From contig JAFMDF010000003.1 in the NCBI GenBank assembly GCA_017857395.1, positions 22,897 through 86,896 on the forward strand: 64,000 nucleotides of DNA, in the 5' to 3' direction. This document shows positions 38,694 through 48,579 of this stretch, in pieces. Source of the DNA: Bacteroidota bacterium. Its GTDB lineage: Bacteria; Bacteroidota; Bacteroidia; Chitinophagales; Saprospiraceae. The notes beneath the pieces are model-generated. The model saw only the letters and a list, made by a program, of their open reading frames with translations, made no database searches and was not told the origin of the DNA. Made by a program: the position numbers and the translations under genes. The stretch's first letter is position 1; every line of letters begins with the position of its first letter.

Positions 38694-40595
38694 TTGCAAA
38701 CGCCAGTAGAAATACTTAAGAAAAATTGGGGGTTTGATGCTTTTCGTCCCTTACAAGAAGACATTATCCAATCTGTTTTAGATGGAAAAGATACCCTTGC
38801 CTTATTGCCAACTGGTGGTGGAAAGTCGATTTGTTTTCAAGTACCTGCTTTGGCAAAAGAAGGTATATGCATTGTCGTCTCCCCTTTGATTGCCTTGATG
38901 AAAGACCAAGTAGATAACCTGAAAAAACGAAATATTGCTGCTATTGCTATTTATTCAGGGATGCGGTATACAGATATTGATCGAGCGTTAGATAATTGTA
39001 TTTATGGAAATATAAAATTTCTATACCTTTCACCAGAACGATTAGTGACTGATTTAGCAAGAGCTAGAATTGCGCAGATGAATGTTAATCTATTTGCAGT
39101 TGATGAAGCGCATTGTATCTCGCAATGGGGCTATGATTTTCGACCACCTTATTTGGAAATTGCGACTATTCGGGAATTACATCCCAAAGTGCCTATTTTA
39201 GCTTTAACGGCAACAGCTACCCATCAAGTTATTGAAGATATTCAAGAAAAACTGAATTTTCCCACTTCCAATCTTTTTCAGGTAAGTTTTGAAAGAAAGA
39301 ATTTGGCGTATGTCGTCTTACCTGAAAAAAATAAATACACTAAACTCTTAGAAATAGTTCGGAATGTAAAAGGTACAGGAATTATTTATACCCGCAGTCG
39401 TAGAAATACCAAAGAGGTAGCTAGTTTTTTACAGCGAAATAATATTCGAGCAGATTATTACCACGCGGGACTGAACCCAGAAATTCGTACCCATAAACAA
39501 GAAGCGTGGATGAAGAACCAAATCCGTGTTATGGTGTCTACGAATGCTTTTGGTATGGGGATAGATAAACCCGATGTGCGGTCAGTGATTCATTTGGATT
39601 TACCAGATAGTTTGGAAGCTTATTTTCAAGAAGCGGGTAGGGCAGGACGAGATGAAAAAAAGGCCTATTGTGTCTTATTATACGATGAATTAGATGGAGC
39701 AAGATTACGGAATAATTTTGAAGGGGCTTTTCCTTCGATGAAAATTATTCGACAAGTTTATCGAGCTTTAGGGAGTTATTTTCAATTAGCGGTTGGTGCT
39801 GGAATTGGCAGAAGTTTTGATTTTGATATTGGTGAGTTCTTGCAACGATATAACCTGAAAGCCATACCAACCTATAATAGCCTGAAAATATTAAGTCAAG
39901 CAGGATGGTTAGTCATGAGTGAAGCTGTTTTTTCACCTGCTACTATAAAAATTAAAGTAAACAGAGAAGTATTATATGATTACCAGTTAAAGCAACCTAA
40001 AATGGATAAGGTAATCAAATGGATTTTGCGATTATATCCCCAATCTATTAATAATTATACCCATTTTCAAGAAAGTAAAATAGCGAATAAAGTAGGAGCG
40101 TCTAGAGGAGATTTGACTAAAGCTTTTCAAAAACTAGTGCAAGACCAAATTATTGATTACCAGCCTCAAAAAGATAAACCACAGCTGATTTATCTCAAAG
40201 AAAGAGTAGATGCAGATAATTTGGCTATTGACATGGCATTATATAATTTTCGTAAAAAACGATACCGGGAAAGTATTGAGCAAGCTATTCAATATGCAGA
40301 AACGCCCCGTTGCCGTAGTAAACAATTATTAAGTTATTTTGGAGAAAAAAAAGCACCGCTTTGTGGTCTTTGCGATGTATGTTTAGGTAGAACAAAAGGG
40401 GAGTTTGACGAACAAGAGTATGAGCGATATAAACAAAAAATTAAACGCTTAGTCAAAAGAGAAAAACTGACTACCGCAGAGCTAGTTACTTCTTTTGGTC
40501 ATAAACGAACGGAATTAATTGAACAAGTTTTGGCTTATTTGATGGAGGAAGGATTTGTAGATATTCAGGAAGATATTGTAATTTGGCAAGCCTAA
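38694..40595 (+). CDS. recQ: ATP-dependent DNA helicase RecQ
   Basis: [45 protein letters not shown], Zn motif [27 protein letters not shown] start. Confidence 0.95.
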   Translation: MQTPVEILKKNWGFDAFRPLQEDIIQSVLDGKDTLALLPTGGGKSICFQVPALAKEGICIVVSPLIALMKDQVDNLKKRNIAAIAIYSGMRYTDIDRALDNCIYGNIKFLYLSPERLVTDLARARIAQMNVNLFAVDEAHCISQWGYDFRPPYLEIATIRELHPKVPILALTATATHQVIEDIQEKLNFPTSNLFQVSFERKNLAYVVLPEKNKYTKLLEIVRNVKGTGIIYTRSRRNTKEVASFLQRNNIRADYYHAGLNPEIRTHKQEAWMKNQIRVMVSTNAFGMGIDKPDVRSVIHLDLPDSLEAYFQEAGRAGRDEKKAYCVLLYDELDGARLRNNFEGAFPSMKIIRQVYRALGSYFQLAVGAGIGRSFDFDIGEFLQRYNLKAIPTYNSLKILSQAGWLVMSEAVFSPATIKIKVNREVLYDYQLKQPKMDKVIKWILRLYPQSINNYTHFQESKIANKVGASRGDLTKAFQKLVQDQIIDYQPQKDKPQLIYLKERVDADNLAIDMALYNFRKKRYRESIEQAIQYAETPRCRSKQLLSYFGEKKAPLCGLCDVCLGRTKGEFDEQEYERYKQKIKRLVKREKLTTAELVTSFGHKRTELIEQVLAYLMEEGFVDIQEDIVIWQA

Positions 40596-40624
40596 AATAT
40601 ACATTAATCAAACTCCAAAAAAAA

Positions 40625-40966
40625 ATGATATTAACTACCACAAGTACACTACAAAACCAAGAAATCGAAGCTTATTTAGGCCTAGTGACAGGCGAAACGA
40701 TTATTGGCGCTAACTTATTTAAAGATTTATTCGCTAGTATACGAGATGTTGTTGGTGGGCGATCATCATCTTATGAAAGTGTATTGAGAGAGGCAAAGGA
40801 TACGGCTATGTCGGAGATGCAAAACCATGCAGAACGATTGGGGGCGAATGCAATTATCGGTATTGATTTAGATTATGAAAGTATTGGTGCAAGCGGTAGT
40901 ATGTTAATGGTCGTAGCAACAGGAACAGCCGTTCGGGTTAAAAATGCACCAGATGATTTTGTATAG
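40625..40966 (+). CDS. YbjQ-family (putative heavy-metal-binding) protein
   Basis: [53 protein letters not shown] at 40625 preferred. Confidence 0.88.
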   Translation: MILTTTSTLQNQEIEAYLGLVTGETIIGANLFKDLFASIRDVVGGRSSSYESVLREAKDTAMSEMQNHAERLGANAIIGIDLDYESIGASGSMLMVVATGTAVRVKNAPDDFV

Positions 40967-40978
40967 TCTTACTTAAGG

Positions 40979-41271
40979 CTGGTTAGGACTTTTAGTCCGA
41001 TACTTCTATTTTTCTTGCCTCTGGCAAGTGCGAATAATTGACTTTTTGAAAAATATTTGCCCTAATCTCGCCAGAGGCGGGTCGTATTAATCGTAAAGCA
41101 TGAATGAGTTAGTTCACGGAGAGGCCGCAGAGTTCGCAGAGCTTATCTAAATTATGCGTTTCTCTGCGGTCTCTGCGTGCAAAATACCTGTCAATTTACA
41201 CTTATCATTGCTGTTTTACGCTTAATAGCGGGTCGAATAAAGGTGAGTGATGGATTGAAAATCCTAACCAG
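40979..41271. repeat. concentric inverted repeats (at least three nested pairs)
   Basis: Outer ctggttaggacttttagtccga / atggattgaaaatcctaaccag; middle gtcgtattaatcgtaaagcatgaatga / tcattgctgttttacgcttaatagcgggtc; inner cacggagaggccgcagag / ctctgcggtctctgcgtg. Confidence 0.9.
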
Positions 41272-41306
41272 TAATCCTAAAATAATCATTAGTTGTTCAA
41301 TGATTT

Positions 41307-41810
41307 TTGTTACACTCCTTACTTATTTTTTCTAATTCCTATTTTGTTACGAATCCTACTATGAAATTAGAGATAGATTTTTTGCAATTTCAACCCAATC
41401 TAAAGGTCAAAAAAGAAGCAAAACAACGGTTAATTTTTTGTGCCATTCGCAAAAAATATTTGGTATTGCAACCTGAGGAATTGGTGCGACAATTAACCAT
41501 AGAATATTTGATTAAGGATAGAAAATATAATCGAAATAGCATCCATGTAGAACGAGGTTTGTCGGTAAATGGCCTTTATCGGCGTACAGATATAATCGTT
41601 TATAATCAAACTGCTGACCCCTATTTATTAGTAGAATGTAAGCGCCCCAAAGTAAAAATAACCCAAGCCGTTTTCGACCAAATCGCTCGTTATAACCTCA
41701 CCTTGAAAGTTAAATACCTTTTAGTAACCAATGGCATAGATACTTTTTGCTGTGAAATGGACTATAAAGCCCAATCCTATCGTTTCTTAACTGAGGTACC
41801 GACTAAATAA
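41307..41810 (+). CDS. stand-alone type I restriction enzyme R protein N-terminal (HsdR_N) domain protein
   Basis: GRYRRTDIIVYNQTADPYLLVECKRPKVKITQAVFDQIARYN-type nuclease motif; likely start at MKLEIDF (41361). Confidence 0.85.
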   Translation: MLHSLLIFSNSYFVTNPTMKLEIDFLQFQPNLKVKKEAKQRLIFCAIRKKYLVLQPEELVRQLTIEYLIKDRKYNRNSIHVERGLSVNGLYRRTDIIVYNQTADPYLLVECKRPKVKITQAVFDQIARYNLTLKVKYLLVTNGIDTFCCEMDYKAQSYRFLTEVPTK

Positions 41811-41939
41811 AAACTTCAACATCAAATTCAATCTCAACTTTTAAATTTATAATTTCTCTTTATTTCTGTTACTTTTTTTGTCTCCTGCATTATACTATTG
41901 AAAACTTCCTAAAATAGCTAAAGCGGATAAAGAAAAAGC

Positions 41940-42554
41940 ATGCAATATTCATTAACGATTAATCCATCTTATTTGAGTTCTAAAACCCAATCAGTCACTA
42001 AAAAGGCGATGCAGCAGGAATGGCAAGAAATTCAAACTGCTCAACAAAGTCCTGCGATGTTTCGCCCATTATACGACCGATATTATGAACCCATTTTTCG
42101 CTACATTTACCGACGAACGTCTGATGAATCTTTATCTGCTGATTTATGTTCTGAAGTGTTTTTTAAGGCGATGCAAAAATTAGGTGGTTATGAATTTAAA
42201 GGTGTCCCTTTTTCCGCATGGTTGTATAGGATAGCAAGTAATGAAATCACCCAACATTTTAGGAATACTCAGAAAAACCGAACGGTAAGTGTGGAAATGA
42301 CTGCCTTACCAGAAATCATGGAAGAAATGGGCGACTTGGAGTCGATTGAACAATATCAATTTCGAGAAGCCCTCATTCCCTGTTTAAATGAATTGAAGCC
42401 GAAAGATTTAGAAATCATAGAACTCCGATTTTTTGAACAACGGCCATTTAAGGAAATTGCTGATTTATTAGCCATTACAGAAAGCAGCTGCAAAATGAGA
42501 ACGTACAGAGTTTTAGAACGATTGAAAAAAATAATTTTAAAAAATAAAAGATAG
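41940..42554 (+). CDS. RNA polymerase sigma-70 family (ECF-like) factor
   Basis: Region 2 FRPLYDRYYEPIFRYIYRRTSDESLSADLCSEVFFKAM; region 4 IIELRFFEQRPFKEIADLLAITESSCKMRTYRVLERLK. Confidence 0.93.
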   Translation: MQYSLTINPSYLSSKTQSVTKKAMQQEWQEIQTAQQSPAMFRPLYDRYYEPIFRYIYRRTSDESLSADLCSEVFFKAMQKLGGYEFKGVPFSAWLYRIASNEITQHFRNTQKNRTVSVEMTALPEIMEEMGDLESIEQYQFREALIPCLNELKPKDLEIIELRFFEQRPFKEIADLLAITESSCKMRTYRVLERLKKIILKNKR

Positions 42555-42643
42555 TTGAATGGTTATATTGTTTTATGGTTATGGAGACTCAGTACGCTTT
42601 CTAAGTTGCTGATTATTAACAATACAACAATAAAACCATTCAG
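42554..42643. repeat. ATGGYTATATTGTT-family inverted repeat (copy 4)
   Basis: gttgaatggttatattgttttatggtt / ttaacaatacaacaataaaaccattcagcaa. Confidence 0.85.
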
Positions 42644-42663
42644 CAATTATCAAACTTGCATTT

Positions 42664-44496
42664 ATGGATAACAACTACAATTTTAAAATAAATCAACCGC
42701 CTTTGAAGAAGGCGGACATTGATAAACATAAGGATTTTGATGCCTTATTAAAGCGGGTGGAGGGAACACCTCCTCCCAAAAAACAGCTAAAAGTAGCGAG
42801 TAGAAAATTCTACTATTGGATAGGTGGAATTGCTGCAACCTTATTAATTGCCGTTTTATCATTTAGTGATTTTTTCCAAAATCAGGACGCAAATCAAAAT
42901 GCAACCCTAGCCTATTTAACTACCCAACCTTATGTTAATCCACCGATGGAAAGTTTGGCTAAAAAAGCGGAAATAATAAGGGTTAATGCCAACGAAGGTG
43001 GAGTGTATCAATTTCCTTCTGGTTCAAAAATAGTCGTGCCAAGGTCTGCTTTTGCCAATTCCTATGGCGCTTTAATAGAAGGAGACGTTGAAATCCATTT
43101 CAAAGAATACCATGATTATGTAGATTTTTTTTTAAGTGGCATTCCAATGGAAATTGATGTGGATGGGAAAGCAGGAGTTTTGGAATCGGCAGGAATGATT
43201 GAAGTTTATGCTACGCAGAATGGAGAAAAGCTACAAATGTTACCTGAAAAACCCATTGATATTGAGTTGAAAAGCAAAATTGCTTTTGCTGGAGATACGC
43301 CCCCTGAGTTTAATATTTATTATTTGGATGAGGAAAAGCGGGAATGGAATTTGGAAGGGAAAGATAAAATAGAACTAGCACCGAAATCCAACTCGCCACA
43401 AGGAATTACACCTTTTTTAATACGAGATAGTTTGGGGAATATTATAGGGGGAAATGAAGCTTTTGTAAAGACTATCGGTGACCCAGATGATCCTTATTTT
43501 ACAGGTCAAGTAACTTATGATACCACTTATGCTGAATCAACTGAATCATTAGAAATGGCTAAAGTTGAACAGGAAAAAGTATTAGAAACTAAGTTGCAAA
43601 CTCAACTTGCTCAAATAGAAAAACAGTTTAAATTACCAACTAAACCTGAAAAACCAGAGCAATATGACGGTAATTCCATGACGATGGAATTAGATTTTAA
43701 AGGGGAAGATTTAGGCGCTAAAAATTACAAAGGGACGATTTGGCAAGTAATGTCTACCATTGATGCATTTGACGATTTTTCTGCGACTGTTTGGGAAGAT
43801 TATGATTTAGAAAAAACAGTTGATGGATCCTTTACCCTAAATTTAGCAAAAGGAGAGAAAACAGCCACTTTGAAAGTGAAGCCAGTTTTAACTGGAAATG
43901 ATTACAATCAAGCCTTACAACAATTTGAAACAAAATTGGCAGCTTATCAAACCGAAAAAATAGCAATAGAAAAAGCATTGGCTGCTAAAAAAGAAGCAAT
44001 TGCTGACCAAATTGCGATTGAAAAAGAGTTAGCAGGTAAAGATTTCTCGGAAAGAATAGCCGCTTTGAAAGCGAAAGGCCATACCAATTATGCCACCAAT
44101 GAAATTGTCAAACGGGCTGTATTAAATAAATTCCAAATCAATCGTTTTGGTACTTGGAATTGTGACCGACCTCGACCACCGTATTTAGCAAGACTTGATG
44201 GCACCTTTCAAGACCAACATTTTAACAGTTATAAAAATAGGCTGGTCTACCATACCGATAAATCTCAAAATACCGTCAGACGAGTTTATCTAAAAGATAT
44301 AGCGAAAGACATTCAATTTAATAAAGACAGTAAAAACCTAATTTGGTTAGTGACCGAAGAAAACAAATTAGCTGTTTTTCCTCCAGCTTATTTTGACCGA
44401 ATTCAACAGATGGATGGCGCTTATGCTTTTGAGGTGAATTTGAGTGAAATGAGTATTAATTCGGAAGAGGATGTTAGAGCTGTCCTAAAATTATAG
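42664..44496 (+). CDS. large single-TM protein, putative anti-sigma/signalling partner
   Basis: ~50-aa cytoplasmic N-terminus, TM YYWIGGIAATLLIAVLSF, large extracytoplasmic region; downstream of sigma factor. Confidence 0.75.
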   Translation: MDNNYNFKINQPPLKKADIDKHKDFDALLKRVEGTPPPKKQLKVASRKFYYWIGGIAATLLIAVLSFSDFFQNQDANQNATLAYLTTQPYVNPPMESLAKKAEIIRVNANEGGVYQFPSGSKIVVPRSAFANSYGALIEGDVEIHFKEYHDYVDFFLSGIPMEIDVDGKAGVLESAGMIEVYATQNGEKLQMLPEKPIDIELKSKIAFAGDTPPEFNIYYLDEEKREWNLEGKDKIELAPKSNSPQGITPFLIRDSLGNIIGGNEAFVKTIGDPDDPYFTGQVTYDTTYAESTESLEMAKVEQEKVLETKLQTQLAQIEKQFKLPTKPEKPEQYDGNSMTMELDFKGEDLGAKNYKGTIWQVMSTIDAFDDFSATVWEDYDLEKTVDGSFTLNLAKGEKTATLKVKPVLTGNDYNQALQQFETKLAAYQTEKIAIEKALAAKKEAIADQIAIEKELAGKDFSERIAALKAKGHTNYATNEIVKRAVLNKFQINRFGTWNCDRPRPPYLARLDGTFQDQHFNSYKNRLVYHTDKSQNTVRRVYLKDIAKDIQFNKDSKNLIWLVTEENKLAVFPPAYFDRIQQMDGAYAFEVNLSEMSINSEEDVRAVLKL

Positions 44497-44543
44497 CCAA
44501 GAAATAGTAAGGAACGAGCATCTAATAATGCGCTAGATTTACT

Positions 44544-44598
44544 AAAAAGATTTTTCAAATCGCAAAGTTTCCTCTGCGACTTGAAAAATCTTTTTTTT
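44544..44598 (+). terminator. strong hairpin terminator with T tract
   Basis: aaaaagatttttcaaatcgcaaag / ctctgcgacttgaaaaatcttttttttg. Confidence 0.85.
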
Positions 44599-45201
44599 GT
44601 TTAAATTTATTAGCGCCTCAGAAATGAAAACACTAAAGAATTGAAACCTAAAACCAACCAATCAATTTAGCAATAATCAGACTTTTCCCAAACTTTCCAT
44701 TACTCATTTATATTTATTAGCTACCTTTTTCTCCATCTTTGTTGACCTTTTTCTTCATCGAAATGTCATATAAATACCATAACAGTATTCAGTTGTCCGT
44801 TTCTCTTGAATTGGCAAAAAAATTGCCTTGGTATTAATTGAAAATTACTTTTTTTAGGAAATAATAAATATGTTTGCAATTGCAATATGTTTGCCCACCT
44901 ATTAAACCTAAGAAAACCTAAAACTTCCCGTGCAATAAATACAATCATAAAAGACTTTCTACTTTTTAATCCATTTGATAACTAGAAACTATTTACCGAA
45001 AATAAATAGTTTTTTCTCATGTATCGCCTTTTCATTGTGAAATTATCCTAATATCTATTAGTAGGTAATGTAAATGACATGCCTATAAATAAAAGATAAA
45101 ATATGCTACCTCCCCTGCTTAGTAAATGTACTAAGGAGATATAGTATACTTTGTCTCAATACTCATTATTTATTATCACTCGAAATTGAAAATTACTCCG
45201 T

Positions 45202-46995
45202 ATGAATTTAAAATTTCTATTCTTTTTCTCCTTCCTTTTAACTGGTTTCCTGCTTTTTAGTCAAAGTAGTCCAAAAATAATTGGCGCAGGCGGAACCGTT
45301 GCAAATATGTCGGTCACTTCCAGCCCGTCTAGTAATGGGAGTATCTCAGAAAATACAATTATTGAAGATGGGTTTTTGCCTAACCTGAATGCAGCCTCTA
45401 GGTTTTTAGGACATGCAACTTTAGGAGCAGATTACGAAACGATTGAAGGGGTTGCCAAAATGGGAATAGAGAATTGGGTAGATGAACAATTAGCTTTACC
45501 TATTAATATGTCAGTTAAGGGTTTTACAAGTCAAATTTTAGGAATGGCTGCTGATTCTATTCTTAATATGGGCGGTTCTATTCCTAATGATTTTGAAGAA
45601 AGTCGAAATTTTTGGCATTTTGCCTGGTGGCAATATACCATGACCCAACCAGATTTATTGAGGAATAGAGTTGCCTTAGCGTTAAGTGAAATATTTGTAA
45701 TCTCTGAATTTCCTGATTTGGAGGACCAGCCTCTTGGGATGGCAGATTTCTATGATTTGCTACTAAGAAATTCTTTTGGAAACTATAGAGATTTACTCTA
45801 TGAGGTGACCATGCACCCAGCTATGGGTTTTTATTTGACTTCTGTAAATAATTTTCGGACAACCCCAGAATTTAATCGTTTTCCAGATGAAAATTATGCT
45901 AGAGAAATTATGCAATTATTTTCAATTGGACTATTTGAGTTAAATGAAGACGGTACGCAAAAAACCTTTAATGGGCAACCTATTCCTACCTATGGGAATG
46001 CTGCTATTATTGAATTTGCTAAGATTTTTACTGGTTTAACATGGGGAGATGCTGGGTTTGTATTTGGAAGAAATGCTAGTGGGAAAAATAGTTATACCCA
46101 GCCTATGAAAATGCTTAATTTCTACCACGAACCAGGCCCTAAATATTTACTAAAAGGTCAAGTTGTACCTGACCGAAGCCCTACAGATGGGATGGCTGAT
46201 TTAAATGATGCTATTGATAATTTATTTAATCACCCTAACGTTGGGCCATTTATTGGGTATCGTCTCATTCAACGATTGGTCACATCTAACCCGTCTCCCG
46301 AATACATTGCCAGAATAACCGCTGTTTTTAATGATAATGGAAATGGAGAGAGAGGTGATTTAAAAGCAGTAATTAAAGCCATATTATTAGATGAAGAGGC
46401 AATGAATTGTCCTTTCCAAGATGGCGCGGATAATGGACGATTAAGAGAACCAATGATTCGATATACTCATCTTGCACGTGCTTTTAATGCAGCGGCAGAG
46501 ACTGGTTTGTATAGAAATACCATGAATAATTTTTACGATAGAAGTTTTCAAAGACCACTAGGTGCTAGGACGGTGTTTAACTTTTTTACGCCAAATTATA
46601 AACCTAATGGGGCAATTACTGAAATGCAGAAAGTAGCACCAGAATTCCAAATTACGGACGCTTTGACCATCACAGGCTATGCCAATGAATTAAAAGAATG
46701 GCTAATTGATAACAATTTGATGCAATATGCGGACATCTTTAGTGGGGAACAGAATTATGATAATAAAAAAGCCTACCTAAATCTAGATGATGAAAATGCC
46801 TTACAAGACCTTGAAAATATACCCAAATTAATGGATCGCTTAGATATTATTTTAACGCATGGGCAGATGACCGATCTTACGAAACAACAAATAACCAAAG
46901 CTGTAGAGAGCGTACCTGAAAACAGAGCAGACCAGCGAGTGAGATTAGCCATTTATTTGATTATGCTATCACCTGATTATCTAATAATTCGATAG
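45202..46995 (+). CDS. DUF1800-family secreted protein
   Basis: RFLGHATLGADYETIEGVAKMGIENWVDEQL; PDENYAREIMQLFSIGLFELNEDGTQ. Confidence 0.93.
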   Translation: MNLKFLFFFSFLLTGFLLFSQSSPKIIGAGGTVANMSVTSSPSSNGSISENTIIEDGFLPNLNAASRFLGHATLGADYETIEGVAKMGIENWVDEQLALPINMSVKGFTSQILGMAADSILNMGGSIPNDFEESRNFWHFAWWQYTMTQPDLLRNRVALALSEIFVISEFPDLEDQPLGMADFYDLLLRNSFGNYRDLLYEVTMHPAMGFYLTSVNNFRTTPEFNRFPDENYAREIMQLFSIGLFELNEDGTQKTFNGQPIPTYGNAAIIEFAKIFTGLTWGDAGFVFGRNASGKNSYTQPMKMLNFYHEPGPKYLLKGQVVPDRSPTDGMADLNDAIDNLFNHPNVGPFIGYRLIQRLVTSNPSPEYIARITAVFNDNGNGERGDLKAVIKAILLDEEAMNCPFQDGADNGRLREPMIRYTHLARAFNAAAETGLYRNTMNNFYDRSFQRPLGARTVFNFFTPNYKPNGAITEMQKVAPEFQITDALTITGYANELKEWLIDNNLMQYADIFSGEQNYDNKKAYLNLDDENALQDLENIPKLMDRLDIILTHGQMTDLTKQQITKAVESVPENRADQRVRLAIYLIMLSPDYLIIR

Positions 46996-47037
46996 TTTTT
47001 GTCTGTTATTTTTTAATTATTATTTTAAAATAAATTT

Positions 47038-48519
47038 ATGTCTTTGTTGAATAATATAAATAGAAGAAGATTTTTAGGGTATGGTGCTTGTGCTGCGATG
47101 GGAACAAATACCTTTATGAATACTTTAGTTAATTTAATGTCAACCAATGCACTAGCTGGAGAGCAAGCTAGAAGTACAAATGCAGATGACTATAAAGCTT
47201 TGGTCTGCATTCTACAAGCAGGAGGGAATGATTCGTTTAACATGTTGGCGCCCAAAGGAGATACGGAGTATGCTCAATATTCTGCTACTAGAGGCGGAAT
47301 CGATAGAAACGCAGGAGGAATTGCTTTAATTCAAGATAATATTATAGAATTATCTAATGTTTCAGGAGACCAAGGTAGAAGATTAGGTGTGAATCCTGGG
47401 ATGCAAGCCTTGGCGGATTTATATGAGACAGGAGATTTGGCATTTATCGCTAACGTTGGTACCTTAATTAAACCTATTGCCAATATAGATGAATATAGAA
47501 ATAATTCTAGCTTACGCCCACCAGGATTATTTTCCCATTCTGACCAACAAGAACAATGGCAAACCTCTATTGCTAGTTCGAGGCAAGAGGCGCTTGGTTG
47601 GGGGGGGAAAGTAGCAGATATGCTGAATCAACTAAATACAGATCAGCTAATTTCTATGAATATTTCCTTGTCCGGAAAGAATTTGTTCCAATCTGGACAG
47701 AATGTAGTGGAATATACCATTAATAATTCTAGTTTGGGCGGGGTAGGTTTTGAATCTTATCCTACTTGGTGGAGAGAGTTTAATTTGATGAATACCCTTC
47801 GTGAAAATACCGTTAAAAATTTAGCGGGAGATGTTTATAATAACATTTTTAAAGAAACAATGGGCGGGCTTACTAAGCAGACATTGGAGGTGCAAGAACG
47901 ATTTGCGACTGCTTTGCAAAGTGCAGGTGATTTTACTACAGAGTTTCCAAATAATCGGTTTGCTAGTAATTTAGAACAAATTGCAAGGGTCATTTCTATT
48001 AATGAAGCTTTAAATGTAAAACGACAAATATTTTTTGTTTCCATCGGTGGTTGGGATAATCATAATGAGGTGATTACTACACAGCAGAATAATCTGACGA
48101 CTGTTTCTACTGGAATTGCAGCCTTTGTAAATGCGATTAAAGAGGTTGGACTAGCAGACAAAGTAACAACCTTTACTGTTTCTGATTTTGCTAGAACACT
48201 TTCTTCTAATGGAAGAGGGTCTGACCACGCTTGGGGCGGAAACACTATGGTAGCAGGAGGAGCCGTAAATGGCAAAAAAGTTTATGGGAGTTATCCTGAT
48301 TTACATTTAGACGGAAATCCTTTAAATACAGATGGGCGAGGACGGTTGATACCAACAACTTCAGTAGATGCACTATTTGCTGAGCTAGCAATTTGGTTTG
48401 GCGTACCTAAAAGTAGATTGGGGGAAGTATTTCCAAATTTACATGAATTTTATAGTATAAGTTCTTCTAATAATCCTATAGGATTCTTACCTAATGGTGT
48501 ACCAGCTATTAGTGGGTAG
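47038..48519 (+). CDS. DUF1501-family protein with Tat-like signal
   Basis: NRRRFLGYGACAAMG; LVCILQAGGNDSFNMLAP; SDFARTLSSNGRGSDHAWGGNTMVAGGAVNGKKVYG. Confidence 0.93.
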   Translation: MSLLNNINRRRFLGYGACAAMGTNTFMNTLVNLMSTNALAGEQARSTNADDYKALVCILQAGGNDSFNMLAPKGDTEYAQYSATRGGIDRNAGGIALIQDNIIELSNVSGDQGRRLGVNPGMQALADLYETGDLAFIANVGTLIKPIANIDEYRNNSSLRPPGLFSHSDQQEQWQTSIASSRQEALGWGGKVADMLNQLNTDQLISMNISLSGKNLFQSGQNVVEYTINNSSLGGVGFESYPTWWREFNLMNTLRENTVKNLAGDVYNNIFKETMGGLTKQTLEVQERFATALQSAGDFTTEFPNNRFASNLEQIARVISINEALNVKRQIFFVSIGGWDNHNEVITTQQNNLTTVSTGIAAFVNAIKEVGLADKVTTFTVSDFARTLSSNGRGSDHAWGGNTMVAGGAVNGKKVYGSYPDLHLDGNPLNTDGRGRLIPTTSVDALFAELAIWFGVPKSRLGEVFPNLHEFYSISSSNNPIGFLPNGVPAISG

Positions 48520-48579
48520 TGGAAAGTGTATTGTATTTATTAGGACACTTAACAATTTATTGCAGTTTAAAAAAATATT

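Noticed and set aside
40979-41271. CRISPR array or tRNA/ncRNA gene as an explanation for the repeat-rich gap
   Set aside because: Repeats are inverted and nested, not regularly spaced direct repeats; no cloverleaf with CCA-type acceptor recognised.
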